Origin: Elysia marginata
Lineage: Eukaryota; Mollusca; Gastropoda; Plakobranchidae
Length of the DNA stretch: 21,432 bases
Direction: 5' to 3'
Assembly (NCBI GenBank): GCA_019649035.1
Contig: BMAT01007026.1
Span: 45,927-67,358 of the forward strand
Every line of letters begins with the position of its first letter. Position 1 is the stretch's first letter. The notes under the pieces were generated by a model, which was given only the letters and a program-made list of their open reading frames with translations, was not told the origin of the DNA and searched no databases. Positions 1-10,430 of this stretch are shown in pieces. The translations under genes and the position numbers were made by a program.

Positions 1-3000
1 CCACGCGAGTCATTATGCTACAAACAAACAACACAATATTTGAAAAGGATCTTGTTTACTCTAAGTTACTACGTAAAACAAAACAATCCACCCATGCTAC
101 CAAAAGAAATACGAATAAGCTATTTTTGACGATTGCAAAATATAAGGGGTAGATTACAGTAAATGTGAAAGAGAGTTAGGTTTAGAGGCAATGGGCATAA
201 GTTATGACCGATTTGAAGTCAAAGAATGTTTTTATTCGATAAAAATAATCGATAAAAAGTAATAGACGACTGGTTCTAAAAAGCTAGCTTACACCTCTGT
301 TTTATTGCACTGTGTGATTGTCTTAAAAGGATTAGAAAAAAAAACAAGCTTTTGATTGTCCCTACTAGTTCAGGATATAACAGCTGATTAGGTTTCAATG
401 CGAGTTATAAAACCAGAAATATTATTTTTTTTGGTGTAAATAAATCCACTCTAGCTAAGATTGGCATTCGATCCCGGTAAGCCTTTTATTTTTATCCTAT
501 GTAGCATAAAGGATCAATATGAATAAAACACTTCACGGAAACTGATTTTTAAAAATTCTTTTTTATCAGACAGGCGCCAAAGTTCAAAGCTAAATCTCGT
601 TTTTAAATGTCCCAATATATTGTCTACAACGAAAATTAATTACCCATACACCCAATTATGAAAAAAGGAAACTTGCCTTGCTGTGATTTGTTGTAAGCTC
701 TCAAAATTCTCCTATTCAGTAGCTACGTGTACTTTAACTCAACGACAAGTAAACAGCTATGGAATAAAGACGCTTCCATGCAAAATGTTTGTTTAGATTT
801 ATATCCTGAACGTCTTGAGACGTTATTTATTAAGAAGGTTAAATAATGTTATGATAATGTTACAAGGTCCAAATTCACAGTACTGTATTCTTGGATGTGA
901 AACAACTCAGCACTTCTCTTAGATTAGTATTTAAAGACATCAGCCTCTAACATTTTAGAAAGCATAATGCTCAATTCCATTGAACATTTCAAGCCTGAAT
1001 CGGCGCCAACGGCTAGACCTAGATTCGGATGCTAATCATGGTTGCAAAACTTGGATGTTGTGTTAAACGAAGCAAGTTTTTTTCGCAGCATGTTATAGAA
1101 GGGTGGTCTGGCAAAACAAAATTTACAAACCGTTTTGGTGCACCTTTTTGGGGGGGATTTCACGATTTAGGGCACCGAAGTGAGCGAGCATTTACCGAAG
1201 TTTATACGAGTATGTATCGAATTAGACAAAATGAAATGTAAAAAAGCTTACGCTTTAATATGCAGAACTCTTGAAAAAATAATACAAGGAAAGGGGACTG
1301 TAGGTCTAATTGTACATATGAAATTAAATGAAGCTGTAAATAGATTTATTTTTATTTAAATCTAATCTGTACAGAGATCTAAAACTACATGAAGATGTTG
1401 GTCTCGGTAGTTCTAAGCTATCAACAGGGTTGGTCACTAAAGTTCTTTTCCCGTTTTGCCTTCTCACCGTAAGTTTTAAAAATATTATCATAGTTCACAC
1501 TATTCAAAGCTATCTGTTGGTTTCATGATAATTTTTTTAACCATTAGTAGAATGGACAAGTTGGTTATACACTATTATGAAACTCCGATCGACTGAGGGA
1601 AAAACAGCTCTCGATGATTTTTTTAGTTTAAAAAATGCATTAATTCAGTCAAAAGGTCTAATGCAGACTCCGACACAACCAAAATATCAAATGAGACTTC
1701 TTAAAATGAAAATCCAAGGCTTCATGTAATGAAATAACTACTTGTCATTTATCCGTAGCTAGAACAGGGCATTCAGTAGACCTGATCAAATAACGTACCA
1801 CAATTATGTGAAGCCAGTAAGGTTGCCCTACAGGATATTTTTTTTTAATTATCCTAACCTTGCTGTTGATGAGCTAATAATTACCCCATTGTAAAAAAAA
1901 GTTTTATAGCCGTCCTGCCATTGGATTGGTAGACCTTTCAATAAAATGTTGATTAAGCCTCTTTTAAAATTGTTGGGTATTTATTTTTTTCCTAATCCTT
2001 TTTTTTAACTTTGCAGAATTATTGTTATTAAATAAAAGTGTCACGCTACCCGCGAGACAATCAAAATATTGAAGTCGTCCCATATGACTTGCTCTCCCGC
2101 ACTGCGCATTCACAGCCAAACTGAAAATAACAGAAACAAATAATAAATAGAACTAAAAGAATGAAGTAAAAGACAGACATTGTAATTATTGCATTGCGAT
2201 CCAATATTCACCGTTGGGGGGTTGTTATTCAAATTATATTGTGAAACAATACAGTAATTGAGAGCTACAAGTCTAAAGTTATGTTGTTACCTCCTTATTT
2301 GCTATCCTATCTTTTTCTCGCTGTTTCTCATTGCTAAGCCAAAATGTTAATCTAAGGAAAAGACTGATGAATCAAAACTACATGTCCTGCTATCACGCCG
2401 TATCGCTAATTGTTTGAAGGCATTAATTTTATCATGCAATCGTGTCTTTGCCTTTTATTATTATTATAAGTCATGGTTACGACGGCTTTCTGACTGCTTT
2501 CTTAAATAAAAAAAACCTGGTACAATTTATATGGAGAGTTTATGGCTTTATTATTATCGTAAGATGTGGCTATAAACATGCGGCATGGCAATAAACCTAC
2601 TTTAGTAGTCCAAAGCCATCTTAAACCACCCATGCATAACAGTCTCTTGCAATTTTTCTTACTTAACGTCTACATTAGAATATGCAAGCTGGTGCTCAAA
2701 TCTAGTGCTCATGGTTTAAAATAAAAGGTAAAAAATGAAAAGAAAATATTAGCTGGCATGAACAGTTACTGCTATCAGATTTTTATTTAAAATTTGGCAC
2801 GTTTCAAATAGCACGTGCTCATATAGGCTAACATAATTATTCAGTAATCAATAATCTAGACAAGAAAAACTCTCTGAAACTAGTTCTTCTTCTTATTATT
2901 TCTTTACATTAAAAATTCAGAAGAGGCTGAAAATGAAGAGAGATTATGGGAGAGTCGAAAAAAGATATAATAGATTGGTCTTTTTCGCGTCCCAAATCAG

Positions 3001-3467
3001 AGAGTGAGAGACACTAAGAAAGATTATTTGTTGTAAAGCTGGTTGGTTTTCCTTAGTCTCTACCACACGAGTATCATAGTTTGTCTTTTTGAAAATCAAA
3101 TCACCGTTGTCATGTGTTATAACGCGATAAATAGTTCTTTTATAGATTTTTTAATGAATAACGTTGTATGTTTCTGTGTTCGTTACAGTTTTCATCTCGT
3201 CTTGTAGACCAATGCATTACTGCTTACATACTTACATTGAAAGATCTGACCTTCCAACAGCCTGTAAAAGTTGCAAACAGGTAGACCTTTTTTGTAAAAC
3301 ATATACACAAATTTGTGTACCATGTCATTTCTTTTTATTCAGTTCTGCGTCATCTTTGCTTTAAATTTTTCATCGATTTAACCTGAGTGATTTACTCCTC
3401 TATCTTATTATCAAGACGAAGCATTAGTTCCTTTTCAGTGGAAAACCTATGATACGTAACCTCTTCT
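1..3467. other. AT-rich non-coding stretch with no recognised gene
   Basis: No reading frame here resembles a protein I know. The longest is a 70-codon frame at 1029-1241 without recognisable domains or convincing splice signals around it. The stretch has many short poly-A and poly-T runs and ATTATT-type patches (for example near 2455-2470), typical of intergenic or intronic DNA in an AT-rich animal genome. I saw no tRNA-like boxes, long direct repeats or retrotransposon protein fragments. Short or highly spliced exons cannot be excluded by eye. Confidence 0.6.
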
Positions 3468-3876
3468 CTATGGCGGATCCGGGCTGGACGTAGCCTTCCA
3501 AACCAGGGAACGGAAAAGCCTTCTATCCTGTGCCGTAGCTCCATCTCTTGTGGCAGGAGTCTTTAACCATTCAGCGACATCTTCACTCCATCGTCTTTTT
3601 GGACGTTCTCTGCCCCTCTTGCCCTCGACCATTCCTTCCATACATAATTTCTCCAGTGTGTTGTGACGTTTGACATGACCAAAATATGTTAATTTGAGTT
3701 TTCTGATGTTATTCATGAGCTGGCAATTTTGGATTTTAACTCTTTCCAGAACTTCTTCATTAGTAACCCTGTCACACCATGGAATCCTTAATATTTTGCG
3801 ATAACACTTCATCTCAAAAGCATTGATCTTTTTCACGTCACATTTTGTGATTGTCCAAGATTCACATCCATATGTT
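3468..3876 (-). pseudogene. C-terminal part of the outer RTE-like element's polyprotein
   Basis: This is the downstream half of the split outer element. It starts at the duplicated target (codons for TY), then reads GCESWTITKCD, INAFEMKCYRKILRIPWCDR, a YFGHVKRHN segment and a basic KRGRERPKRRW stretch followed by SEDVAEWL. It ends at a TAG stop at 3468-3470. This is the standard region after the reverse transcriptase in RTE/BovB-like proteins, including the Cys/Trp-rich WT-x-Arg segment and the Arg-rich motif. No frameshift is visible in these 135 codons. Its frame equals that of the guest and of the upstream half nearest the insertion. No microsatellite tail or poly-A is obvious downstream of 3468, so the true 3' end may lie a little further out. 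Confidence 0.85.
3870..3876. repeat. Target-site duplication of the nested element, 3' side
   Basis: The plus-strand sequence is ATATGTT (AACATAT on the minus strand). It lies immediately beyond the GAA tail of the guest and starts the second half of the split host coding sequence. It pairs with the identical copy at 5643-5649. Seven base pairs is within the range for target-primed reverse transcription. Confidence 0.85.
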
Positions 3877-3890
3877 CTTCTTCTTCTTCA
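3877..3890 (-). repeat. GAA microsatellite tail that contains the stop codon
   Basis: On the minus strand TGAAGAAGAAGAAG begins with the stop codon of the guest polyprotein and continues as the 3' tail. There is therefore effectively no 3' untranslated region. Short tandem-repeat tails in place of poly-A are known in RTE-group LINEs. Confidence 0.75.
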
Positions 3891-5642
3891 GGTGCCATGC
3901 CGGCTGGTGTGGGCGATCAGGGACCTCCAACCATCTCTACAGCTCATCTTTCTGATCATCTCGGATGGTTTCTCAATATTCATCCAGTCCGCAAGGCTGT
4001 CCAACATCTTTTCTCTTGGTCTTCCTCTGCCTCTCTTTCCATCAAATTTTCCTGTTGTCACCAAATGTTCTAGTTGGTTTCTTCTTATGACATGACCAAC
4101 ACATTTTGCCTGTCTTTTTCGTATTTTGGTCATTATTTGTCTTGTGGTTTGTGCTTTTGTTTAGATTTCTTCATTTGTTTTCTTCGCTGTCCATTGTATT
4201 CTCATCATTCTTCTTAAAAACCACATCTCTGTTGCCTCCAAGGAACTTTTCATTCGCTCGTCAATTGTCCATGCCTCACAACCATAGAGTAGCACCGTTT
4301 CTATAAATGTCTCTAGGAGTCTTTTTCTCACTACTATTGATATCTTTTTGTTTGTCATAATGGATTTCATTTGTTGAAATGAGGCTTTTGCTTGAGCCAT
4401 TCTACTTTTTATCTCTTGGTGGTTCCTACCATCCGATGTTATCTGTATTCCAAGGTATTTGAATGAGTTGGCTTGTTTTATGGTGTTTTCTTCGATCGTG
4501 ATTTCACATTTTGGTATTGATGTTTACCTCGTTATTATCATTGATTCTGTTTTCTTGCTGTTTAGTTTAAGTCCTTTGTTTTTGCTTTCTTCCACTTCTT
4601 TGTTGAGAAGTTCTTGTAATTTCTCTTCCGAGTCTGCTGTCAATACTGTGGCGTCATCATATCTTAATATGTTGTTAATGTTATGTCTACCTATTTTCAA
4701 GCCTTCCATTTCCTCTATCTGTCTCATGATCATTTCACTATACAGGGAGAAAAGGTCTGGGGATAGGACACACCCCTGTCTCACTCCTCGTTAAATATTT
4801 TGGAAGTTGCTCGTTTCTTCTTCAACTCTTACTACTGCTTTCTGTTCCCAGTAGATGTTTTTGATTATCCTTAGATCTTTTCCATCAATGTTTAGTTGTT
4901 GCAGAATGGTAATGATTTCTTCATGTCTTACCCTGTCAAATGCTTTTGTATAATCGATAAAGCATACATACAGGTCTTTGTTTACCTCTAGGGTTCTTTC
5001 AATGATTTGCCTGAGAATGTAAATTGCATTTGCTGTTCCCTTTCCTTCTATAAATCCGCACTGATTGTCTGATATTTCTTTGTAGACCTTGTTTCTTATT
5101 CTTTTCATTATTATTCTCAAGAGTACTTTTGTCATGTGACTCATTAAGCTAATTGTACGATGCTGTTCACACTCTGTCGCTCCTTGTTTCTTTGGTAAGG
5201 TAATGAAAATTGACTGTAGCATTTCTTTTGGTATTTCTCCAGTGTCATATATTGTGTTTAGCATTTTGGTTATGGCGTCTAGTTCGATACCTTCTAGAGC
5301 CTGCATCATTTCTGTTGATATCATATCTGGACCAGTTGCTTTCCCTGTTTTCAAGTTCTTGATTGTATTTTCTACTTCTTCTCTCATAATTTCTGGGCCT
5401 TCTGGGATACCCTGAAGAGTTAGATCTTTATTACTATCATCATCAAACAATTCACTGATGTATTCCGACCACCTTTCAAGTTTCTTGTCTTTTTCCATGA
5501 TGATGCTTCCGTGTTTTTATTTAATACACCCTGATTTTGAGCTTGCCTTTCTTCCTGTTATCTCTTGTAACCTCTTATAAATTGCTTTGGGTTCTTTGTA
5601 CTGTTCTTTTTCTATTTCTTTACATTGTTCATTGGGCCTGGT
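3888..5642 (-). pseudogene. Dead reverse transcriptase polyprotein of the nested RTE-like element
   Basis: One uninterrupted register of about 585 codons on the minus strand carries, in order: a linker EITGRKASSKSGCIK near 5560-5520; KATGPDMIS near 5340; FITLPKKQG near 5200; a ISLMSH segment near 5145; QCGFIEGKGTANA near 5060; the catalytic VCFIDYTKAFD near 4960; GVRQGCVLSPDLFSLYSEM near 4785-4730; the active-site box, here YDDA instead of YADD, at 4661-4650; LNSKKTESM near 4545; FKYLG near 4470; YGCEAWT near 4280; and a basic C-terminus with KRGRGRPRE near 4040. It ends in SRHGT-stop at 3888-3890. Four in-frame TAA codons break it at 5517-5519, 4791-4793, 4524-4526 and 4161-4163, at sites where family members carry sense codons. 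The stops and the altered active site make it non-functional. The family's missing N-terminal endonuclease is absent because of 5' truncation. Confidence 0.9.
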
Positions 5643-5649
5643 ATATGTT
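5643..5649. repeat. Target-site duplication of the nested element, 5' side
   Basis: This is an identical ATATGTT copy at the 5'-truncated end of the guest. In the host protein it encodes the Thr-Tyr of PAATY, and the same Thr-Tyr is encoded again by the other copy before GCESW. That confirms duplication of host sequence rather than chance similarity. Confidence 0.85.
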
Positions 5650-7262
5650 GCTGCCGGAAATATGCATGCTTTCAGAGTTCTTTTTTTGGTAACAAGTGTC
5701 TGGCATTTCCACAACCTTTGAAACTTGTTTAGCTTGCCCGCTGCAATAGCAAGCCTAATTCTAAGCTCTGGTGTGATCTTCCCATCTTTTTGGATTTGTG
5801 CACCAGGATAAACAAAGGTTTCGACGCTTTCCAACTCTTTATTGTTAACAAAAAGCTTAGGGACATCAGTACACTTGTCAGTTGCCATGATTTTAGTTTT
5901 TGATGGATTGAGGTAGAGATCTTTTTCCTCACTATGTATTTTGACGGACTGAAGTATGTGGTTTAAGCCATCTGGGGTTTTGGATATAAGGGCGGTATCA
6001 TCTGCATATCTTAGTTCTTTAACTTCTTCTCCATTCATTTTGATTGCTTGGAAATCAAGGTGTTGACCATCGTGTTCCACTTCTCTCATGATTCTTTCAG
6101 TGTATATACAGAAAAGGGACGCGGATAGTATACACCCTTGCCTGACGCCACGTTTTATCGGGAGCCAATCACTTGTGTCCTCCTCAAGACGTACTGTAGC
6201 CATCTGTTTTTGTAAAAGTCTTGTATCAGGTTGATAACCTTATAATGCACTTTGAAAGTTTTTAGGTCATTCAATAATTTGTTGTGGCTGACACAATCAA
6301 AAGCTTTTGTATAATCTATGAAGCACATACATTTCCGTGATGGTTTTTCTTGTCTTTTCAATCATATTTCTTAGATTCATAATCTGATCTCGTGTTCATC
6401 GGTTAGGTCGGAATCCCGCTTGCGAGACGCAAGTTGACTTCTCTGGAAATGGTGTTTTCTAATCTTTTCATGATTATTTTGAGTAGGGTATTGCTTGGGT
6501 GGCTAATCAAAGCAATCGTTCTGTAGTTGGAGCATTGTTGTATATCGCCTTTCTTTGGTAGAGTAACGAAAACTGATTTGCGCCACTCCTCTGGCCACTG
6601 TTCTGTCTCACAAATCTTCAGGCAGAGTTTGTGGTATAATTCTACTCCAGGATCTCCACTGATTTTTATCCTTTCAGCATAGATGTTGTCAAGTCCTGCT
6701 GACTTTCCAGAAAACCGTTTTCTTATAGCCCATTCCACTTCACTTTTTAGAGGTGGTAGATCATCTTCTTCATTGTGTGGCATCTGAGGTGATATTATTT
6801 CTGAGCTGTCATACATCTCACAGCAGTATTCTGCCAATCTCTCACCATTTTTCTCCTGATCAGTATGCGCATTTCCATTTTTGTCCTTGATGACATTTAG
6901 CCTGGGTCTGAACTCTCTTGTTAGGGCATTGATCTGGCTGTACATTTCTTTGTGCTTGTTGGAGTAACATAAGGGTTTCTATTTGGTTGAGCTTCAATCT
7001 GCTCTTGGTGGAGCCTTTTGTCTCTCTTGATTAATGATTTAACAGTGCTGTTTGCTTCCTTATAATCACTTGATGTGATACCATAATCCTGCTTTAATAT
7101 CTTTCTTGTCGCTATTGCGCCCAGGGTCTCAGTTGTTATCCAAGGTTTATTGTGGTTTCTTTTCCTAGGCAGATATTTTTTTAGCACATTCTGAAAAAAA
7201 TGTTACTGATTTCTTGTGCTAACTCATCAGGTGTCATTTCATCCGCAGTTTCTTTACGTAAC
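5643..7262 (-). pseudogene. Broken reverse transcriptase, upstream part of the outer RTE-like element
   Basis: Read on the minus strand, the order is: a linker with NKPWITTETL near 7145; reverse transcriptase fingers with FVTLPKKGDIQQCSNYRTIA near 6560-6500; QAGFRPNR near 6420; the first catalytic motif CFIDYTKAFD near 6325-6295; GVRQGCILS near 6150-6120; the intact catalytic box YADD at 6008-5997; LNPSKTKIM near 5905; and a FVYPGAQ stretch near 5815. In a working enzyme these aspartates coordinate metal for cDNA synthesis at a nicked target site. The frame is broken by shifts near the A7 run at 7190-7196, around 6945-6920, around 6425, around 6350 and in the A-run near 6210, plus a TGA after FRPNR near 6400. 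The coding region stops abruptly at the guest insertion (5642), but the reading frame runs straight into the guest. It is a pseudogene of a retrotransposon, not a host gene. Confidence 0.85.
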
Positions 7263-8877
7263 CTAAAGGAGGAAAACTAAGCTCTGAATATATTGTCTGC
7301 TGAAAGCCAGAAATGGGTGTGTCCAAAATTTATGTTTTGAGAAAAATCGTTTTTAAGTTTCATTTAAAAAAATGAAAATTGTTGGAAATACCCGCACCCA
7401 TCTGATGTAAAACTAACCAAAGGGAGGGATTTTACGATAATTATAAATGGGATGTAAAAAGGCATGCGCAGTGGTGCATGCTATATGTTTAAATTTGGAG
7501 AAAATAGATATGGTCATTTCTGACTGTCAATCGGCGATTATTACATTTAAGTTCTTCTTATACTACGAGGTACCAAAAAATTAATTAAGGTTTTTAGTGC
7601 CAACCAAGCACATGAAAAATAGGGCCAACGGTTGTAGGGAATTCTATAGGCGTTATTACTCAAATGCCCTGCCTTAGTACTTTAAAGCTCTGTTCTCGAA
7701 ATTTTGAGAGAGACACTCTTTCCTCTAGATCTAGCTGATCTTCGAAATATCAAAAGTTTTGGAAATTTCAGAAATCTTTGACATTTAACTTTTTTGATGC
7801 TTCTTATGTAAACCCGCACTCTCAAAATCTTGACGTATAGAACTAAGTTTCAATTCCCGAGTACATTCAAGTTTCTAAAAAAGGCTTAGCGTTTGAAAGG
7901 TCACTTCATTTTAGCCTTTGCTACTGTCAACGATTACATCTCACGCTTGTCATCGGGAACTACAACCTTGATTGTGAACCAACTTCGAAGCAACTCAGAT
8001 CGAGTATCATACTATGATCAGATTAGCCTAGATGTCACTTTTCCTCAGCCATATTGATTTTAGTTTGGTTGATGCATCGCTGTAAAACGAGATTTGGTCC
8101 TCCATATTATCACCACCAGGCTTAAATTCGGAAAGAAAGTAAGCGTAAAACACACCTATGCTCCAGCTTGCTTCTTACTCTGGGTTCATCATTGCGCATT
8201 TAAAAATTGCCTGAGGTTCACTCCTAAGAGTAGACAAAAAAAACAGTTATTTTTTAGCCTAGTTATTTCATTCCTACATTACTACCATTATAATTTATAG
8301 AATAAAGCTGAAGAATATCATCGGCTGTATGTGATCATTCGATTCCGATTTTTGAAGAAAAGTATTCTGACAAAACAGCAAATGAAAACGAATGTTGGCA
8401 ATTTTTAATATCGTGGCCAAGAAAAAGTTATCCCATTGGTAACCAGGGCACAACAGAAAACCTGTAACAGATGTTCACTAGCTAAATTGATAAGATTTTG
8501 TTTTTCAGGAGAAGCAAAAAGTACCATCAACTTCACTGTGTCGTAACACCACTACGATGATGAGTTCTCAGTTCATGCGGGTTCCACTTGAGTTAATTTG
8601 CATATGCAAGTACAAGTCAAAGATAAGTATTGCTTCATATAACATTTTTGTGTAGAAGCGTGTAGCATATACATAACAGGAGCACAACTAAATGGTTACT
8701 AACTTAGTCATATTTTAACGTTTACACCAAAAATATCTTTCTTCTCCAATGCCTGCATTTACCTGTACACAATGCGTTCATTTATCAATCTATTGTTCTA
8801 TCTAACTTCAGCTATATATATCTGTCTATTTATCTATCCGTCTACTTTTGTATCTAAACTATCTAGGTTTGACTTAC
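7263..8877. other. Non-coding stretch, no recognised gene
   Basis: No protein fragment, tRNA-like box or clear duplication is visible. The 68-codon frame at 8094-8300 has no recognisable domain and reads like chance. Near 8820-8870 there is a loose TCTATCTGTC-type pyrimidine-rich microsatellite, too degenerate to delimit. Confidence 0.55.
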
Positions 8878-9010
8878 ATGCTGGGACGCACGTGTTTCGT
8901 TGTCGTTGTCAGACGACTCCCTTATAAGTAGCCGTTCCGCTTCACCACAGACCTCTGTATTGTTCTGCTGAACTTGCGTTTGCATCTAAGCCTTCGTAGT
9001 TAACAGGCCC
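8878..9010 (+). promoter_or_regulatory. Possible promoter or solo-LTR-like patch with a TATA-like box
   Basis: A locally GC-richer stretch begins TGCTGGGACGCACGTG. It has CTTATAAGTAGCCG at about 8921-8934, then CTGTATTGTTCTGCTG-type sequence, and reaches GTTAACA near 9001-9007. A TATA-like box followed by a GC-rich transcribed leader, framed by TG...CA, is what an LTR or a pol II promoter would look like. I found no flanking duplication, primer-binding site, polypurine tract or linked retrotransposon protein, so this is weak. Confidence 0.2.
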
Positions 9011-10380
9011 GGCAGCGAGAAGTAAACGAACTTGAGTATAGGGGTTCAACTGATCTATCTTATTGAGTTTTTATTTAAAGTTAGAACAGAACCGATCTCA
9101 TTTTGAGCGGGCCGGCTCTCTCATATATTATTGAAATATTATAGAGATTTGTGACATGTGCTCACGATGGTGTATTGGGCCCGTATTGCGATGACCCAGG
9201 TTGCATGCAAAGAGTTTTTTTTTGGTGGATGCAGATCGCGTATAGATCTAGTTATTTCCTTTTTTTGAAACTTTTTTTTGATGGTTATGATAATTTTCTG
9301 ATAGGCAGATGTTGTTTTATCTTGATGATTAGGATGTGTTTTCTTTTACAACATTTTCCATGATGAGTGAAATTCTTTATTATCTGTCTATGTACTTTAA
9401 GTTATAATGAATAACGCGCCGAATGATATAATTATGTTGCAGCTTTAAGCTTGACATCAGCTGGCTCTATCTGAACTTGAATTGCGTACTTGAACTGCGT
9501 TCCAGTTATCAATTTTGAAGTATCTATTGGTATTATCAGGCTAGCATTGTTTTTTGTTGTTTGGCATACGATGCATTTCTGTGAAAATTTTCATTTATGT
9601 ACCTGTTTGATGCCACTGGTGTATAGGCTCTGCTCGATTCTGGACAGCGTTATATCAAAAGGCAGTTTTCTTTAAGGCGACACACTGGCAAAGGGCTATT
9701 ACCAAATGGCAAGTTAGCAGATTTGAGGTAAATGATGAGAAACAGAGGGCAGCCAAAATTGGAAGGGGAATATCTTAAAATGGTAAACGGTGGACAATGC
9801 AGAGGGATAAGATATTAGTAAATTCGCGTAATTCATTTTCTAATCTGTATGACGTTGTAGTCATTCTATACCACAACACAACTTACTACGAGTTCAGCAC
9901 TATAGAATACTGCACAGTGACGCGCCACGTGTAGTTTTACATGTAATGTGTGCCACATTCTCCGACTCCGCTAACTGTGCATAACTTATGAGATCATAAG
10001 ACAAGGAGGTAAAAAACGGTGAAGTTCGTAAGAATGTGTAACTGTAAGTATGTGTGTTACAGAGAGAAGAGGCCGGGACCTTATGTTAGGATGTAAGCTT
10101 AAGAAAAAAGTAATATTTCTGGAATAAAAACGAAGAAAAGGGAGAGAGTGAGAGGAACGCTCAGTTATATTATAACAAGACATACGTTATCTAAACATCC
10201 AATTAAAAAAACAGAGAGGCGTTTAAGAGAGAAAACAATTCTAAACGATCGATAGAAAATGCAATAGATACAGAATGATGAACTATGGTAAAAGAGATGC
10301 AAAAGAAGAAGAGCATAAACATAGACTAAAGTGTAGAAACGATTAAACATTGAGTTTGCCAATGCCATGACAGATGGATG
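9011..10380. other. Non-coding stretch, no recognised gene
   Basis: Two short frames at 9151-9363 and 9490-9675 have no recognisable domain. The minus-strand frames around 9986-10446 are low-complexity, hydrophobic and Ser/Leu-rich because the plus strand is purine-rich. I see no SINE boxes or transposon protein fragments here. Confidence 0.55.
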
Positions 10381-10430
10381 GAGAAAGGGAGAGGAAGAAA
10401 GAGAGAGAGAGGTGGAGAGAGAGAGAATAG
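10380..10430. repeat. Imperfect GA microsatellite
   Basis: Purine-only blocks of GAGA with GGAAGAAA and GGTGG interruptions. A strand-asymmetric purine tract of this kind explains the Ser/Leu-rich translation on the opposite strand. Confidence 0.75.

Larger units (their letters stand above)
3877..5642 (-). mobile_element. Nested, 5'-truncated RTE-like retrotransposon with GAA-repeat tail
   Basis: A 1766-bp guest retrotransposon sits inside the outer element in the same orientation. Its boundaries are set by a 7-bp direct repeat (ATATGTT on the plus strand) at 3870-3876 and 5643-5649, and by rejoining of the host protein across it. Read on the minus strand it begins inside the linker before the reverse transcriptase, so it lacks the endonuclease. 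It ends in TGAAGAAGAAGAAG, a short microsatellite tail, as expected of RTE-group elements, which have very short 3' ends. Its protein differs clearly from the host element: it has KATGPDMISTEMM, the host has KSAGLDNIYAERI. So it is a different family, not a duplication of the host. It has no frameshift, only point-type stops, which suggests it is younger than its host. Confidence 0.9.
3468..7262 (-). mobile_element. Old 5'-truncated RTE/BovB-like non-LTR retrotransposon, split by a second element
   Basis: On the minus strand this holds the reverse transcriptase and C-terminal region of an RTE/BovB-like LINE. The coding sequence runs from 7262 to 5643, is interrupted by a guest element, and resumes from 3876 to 3468. 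The halves join exactly: the left half ends ...PAATY and the right half continues TYGCESWTITKCD, where TY is the duplicated target. No apurinic-endonuclease domain is visible, so the copy is 5'-truncated in the linker before the reverse transcriptase, as is usual for LINE insertions. Several frameshifts and a premature stop show that it is dead. The 5' boundary near 7262 is approximate because similarity fades there. No target-site duplication for this outer element was found. Assignment to the RTE/BovB group is from memory of the family's motif style. Confidence 0.85.

Noticed and set aside
1029..1241. 70-codon plus-strand frame
   Set aside because: No recognisable domain, no splice or promoter context, and length within chance expectation.
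3823..5415. Plus-strand frames at 3823-4095, 4106-4306, 4459-4794 and 5203-5415
   Set aside because: They lie antisense to the retrotransposon coding strand and have the Phe/Ser/Leu-rich look of shadow frames.
4524..5519. Alternative genetic code explaining the in-frame TAA codons
   Set aside because: The TAA codons fall at sites where family members would have different residues (Lys, Arg, Leu), so no single reassignment fits; ordinary decay is simpler.
5729..5932. Minus-strand 67-codon frame
   Set aside because: It is an alternative frame of the outer element's reverse transcriptase, whose motifs are in the frame of 6203-5517.
3468..7262. Host gene for a craniofacial-development-like protein
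   Set aside because: Such names in databases often label RTE-type retrotransposon fragments. Here the reverse transcriptase motifs, tail and target duplication show mobile elements.
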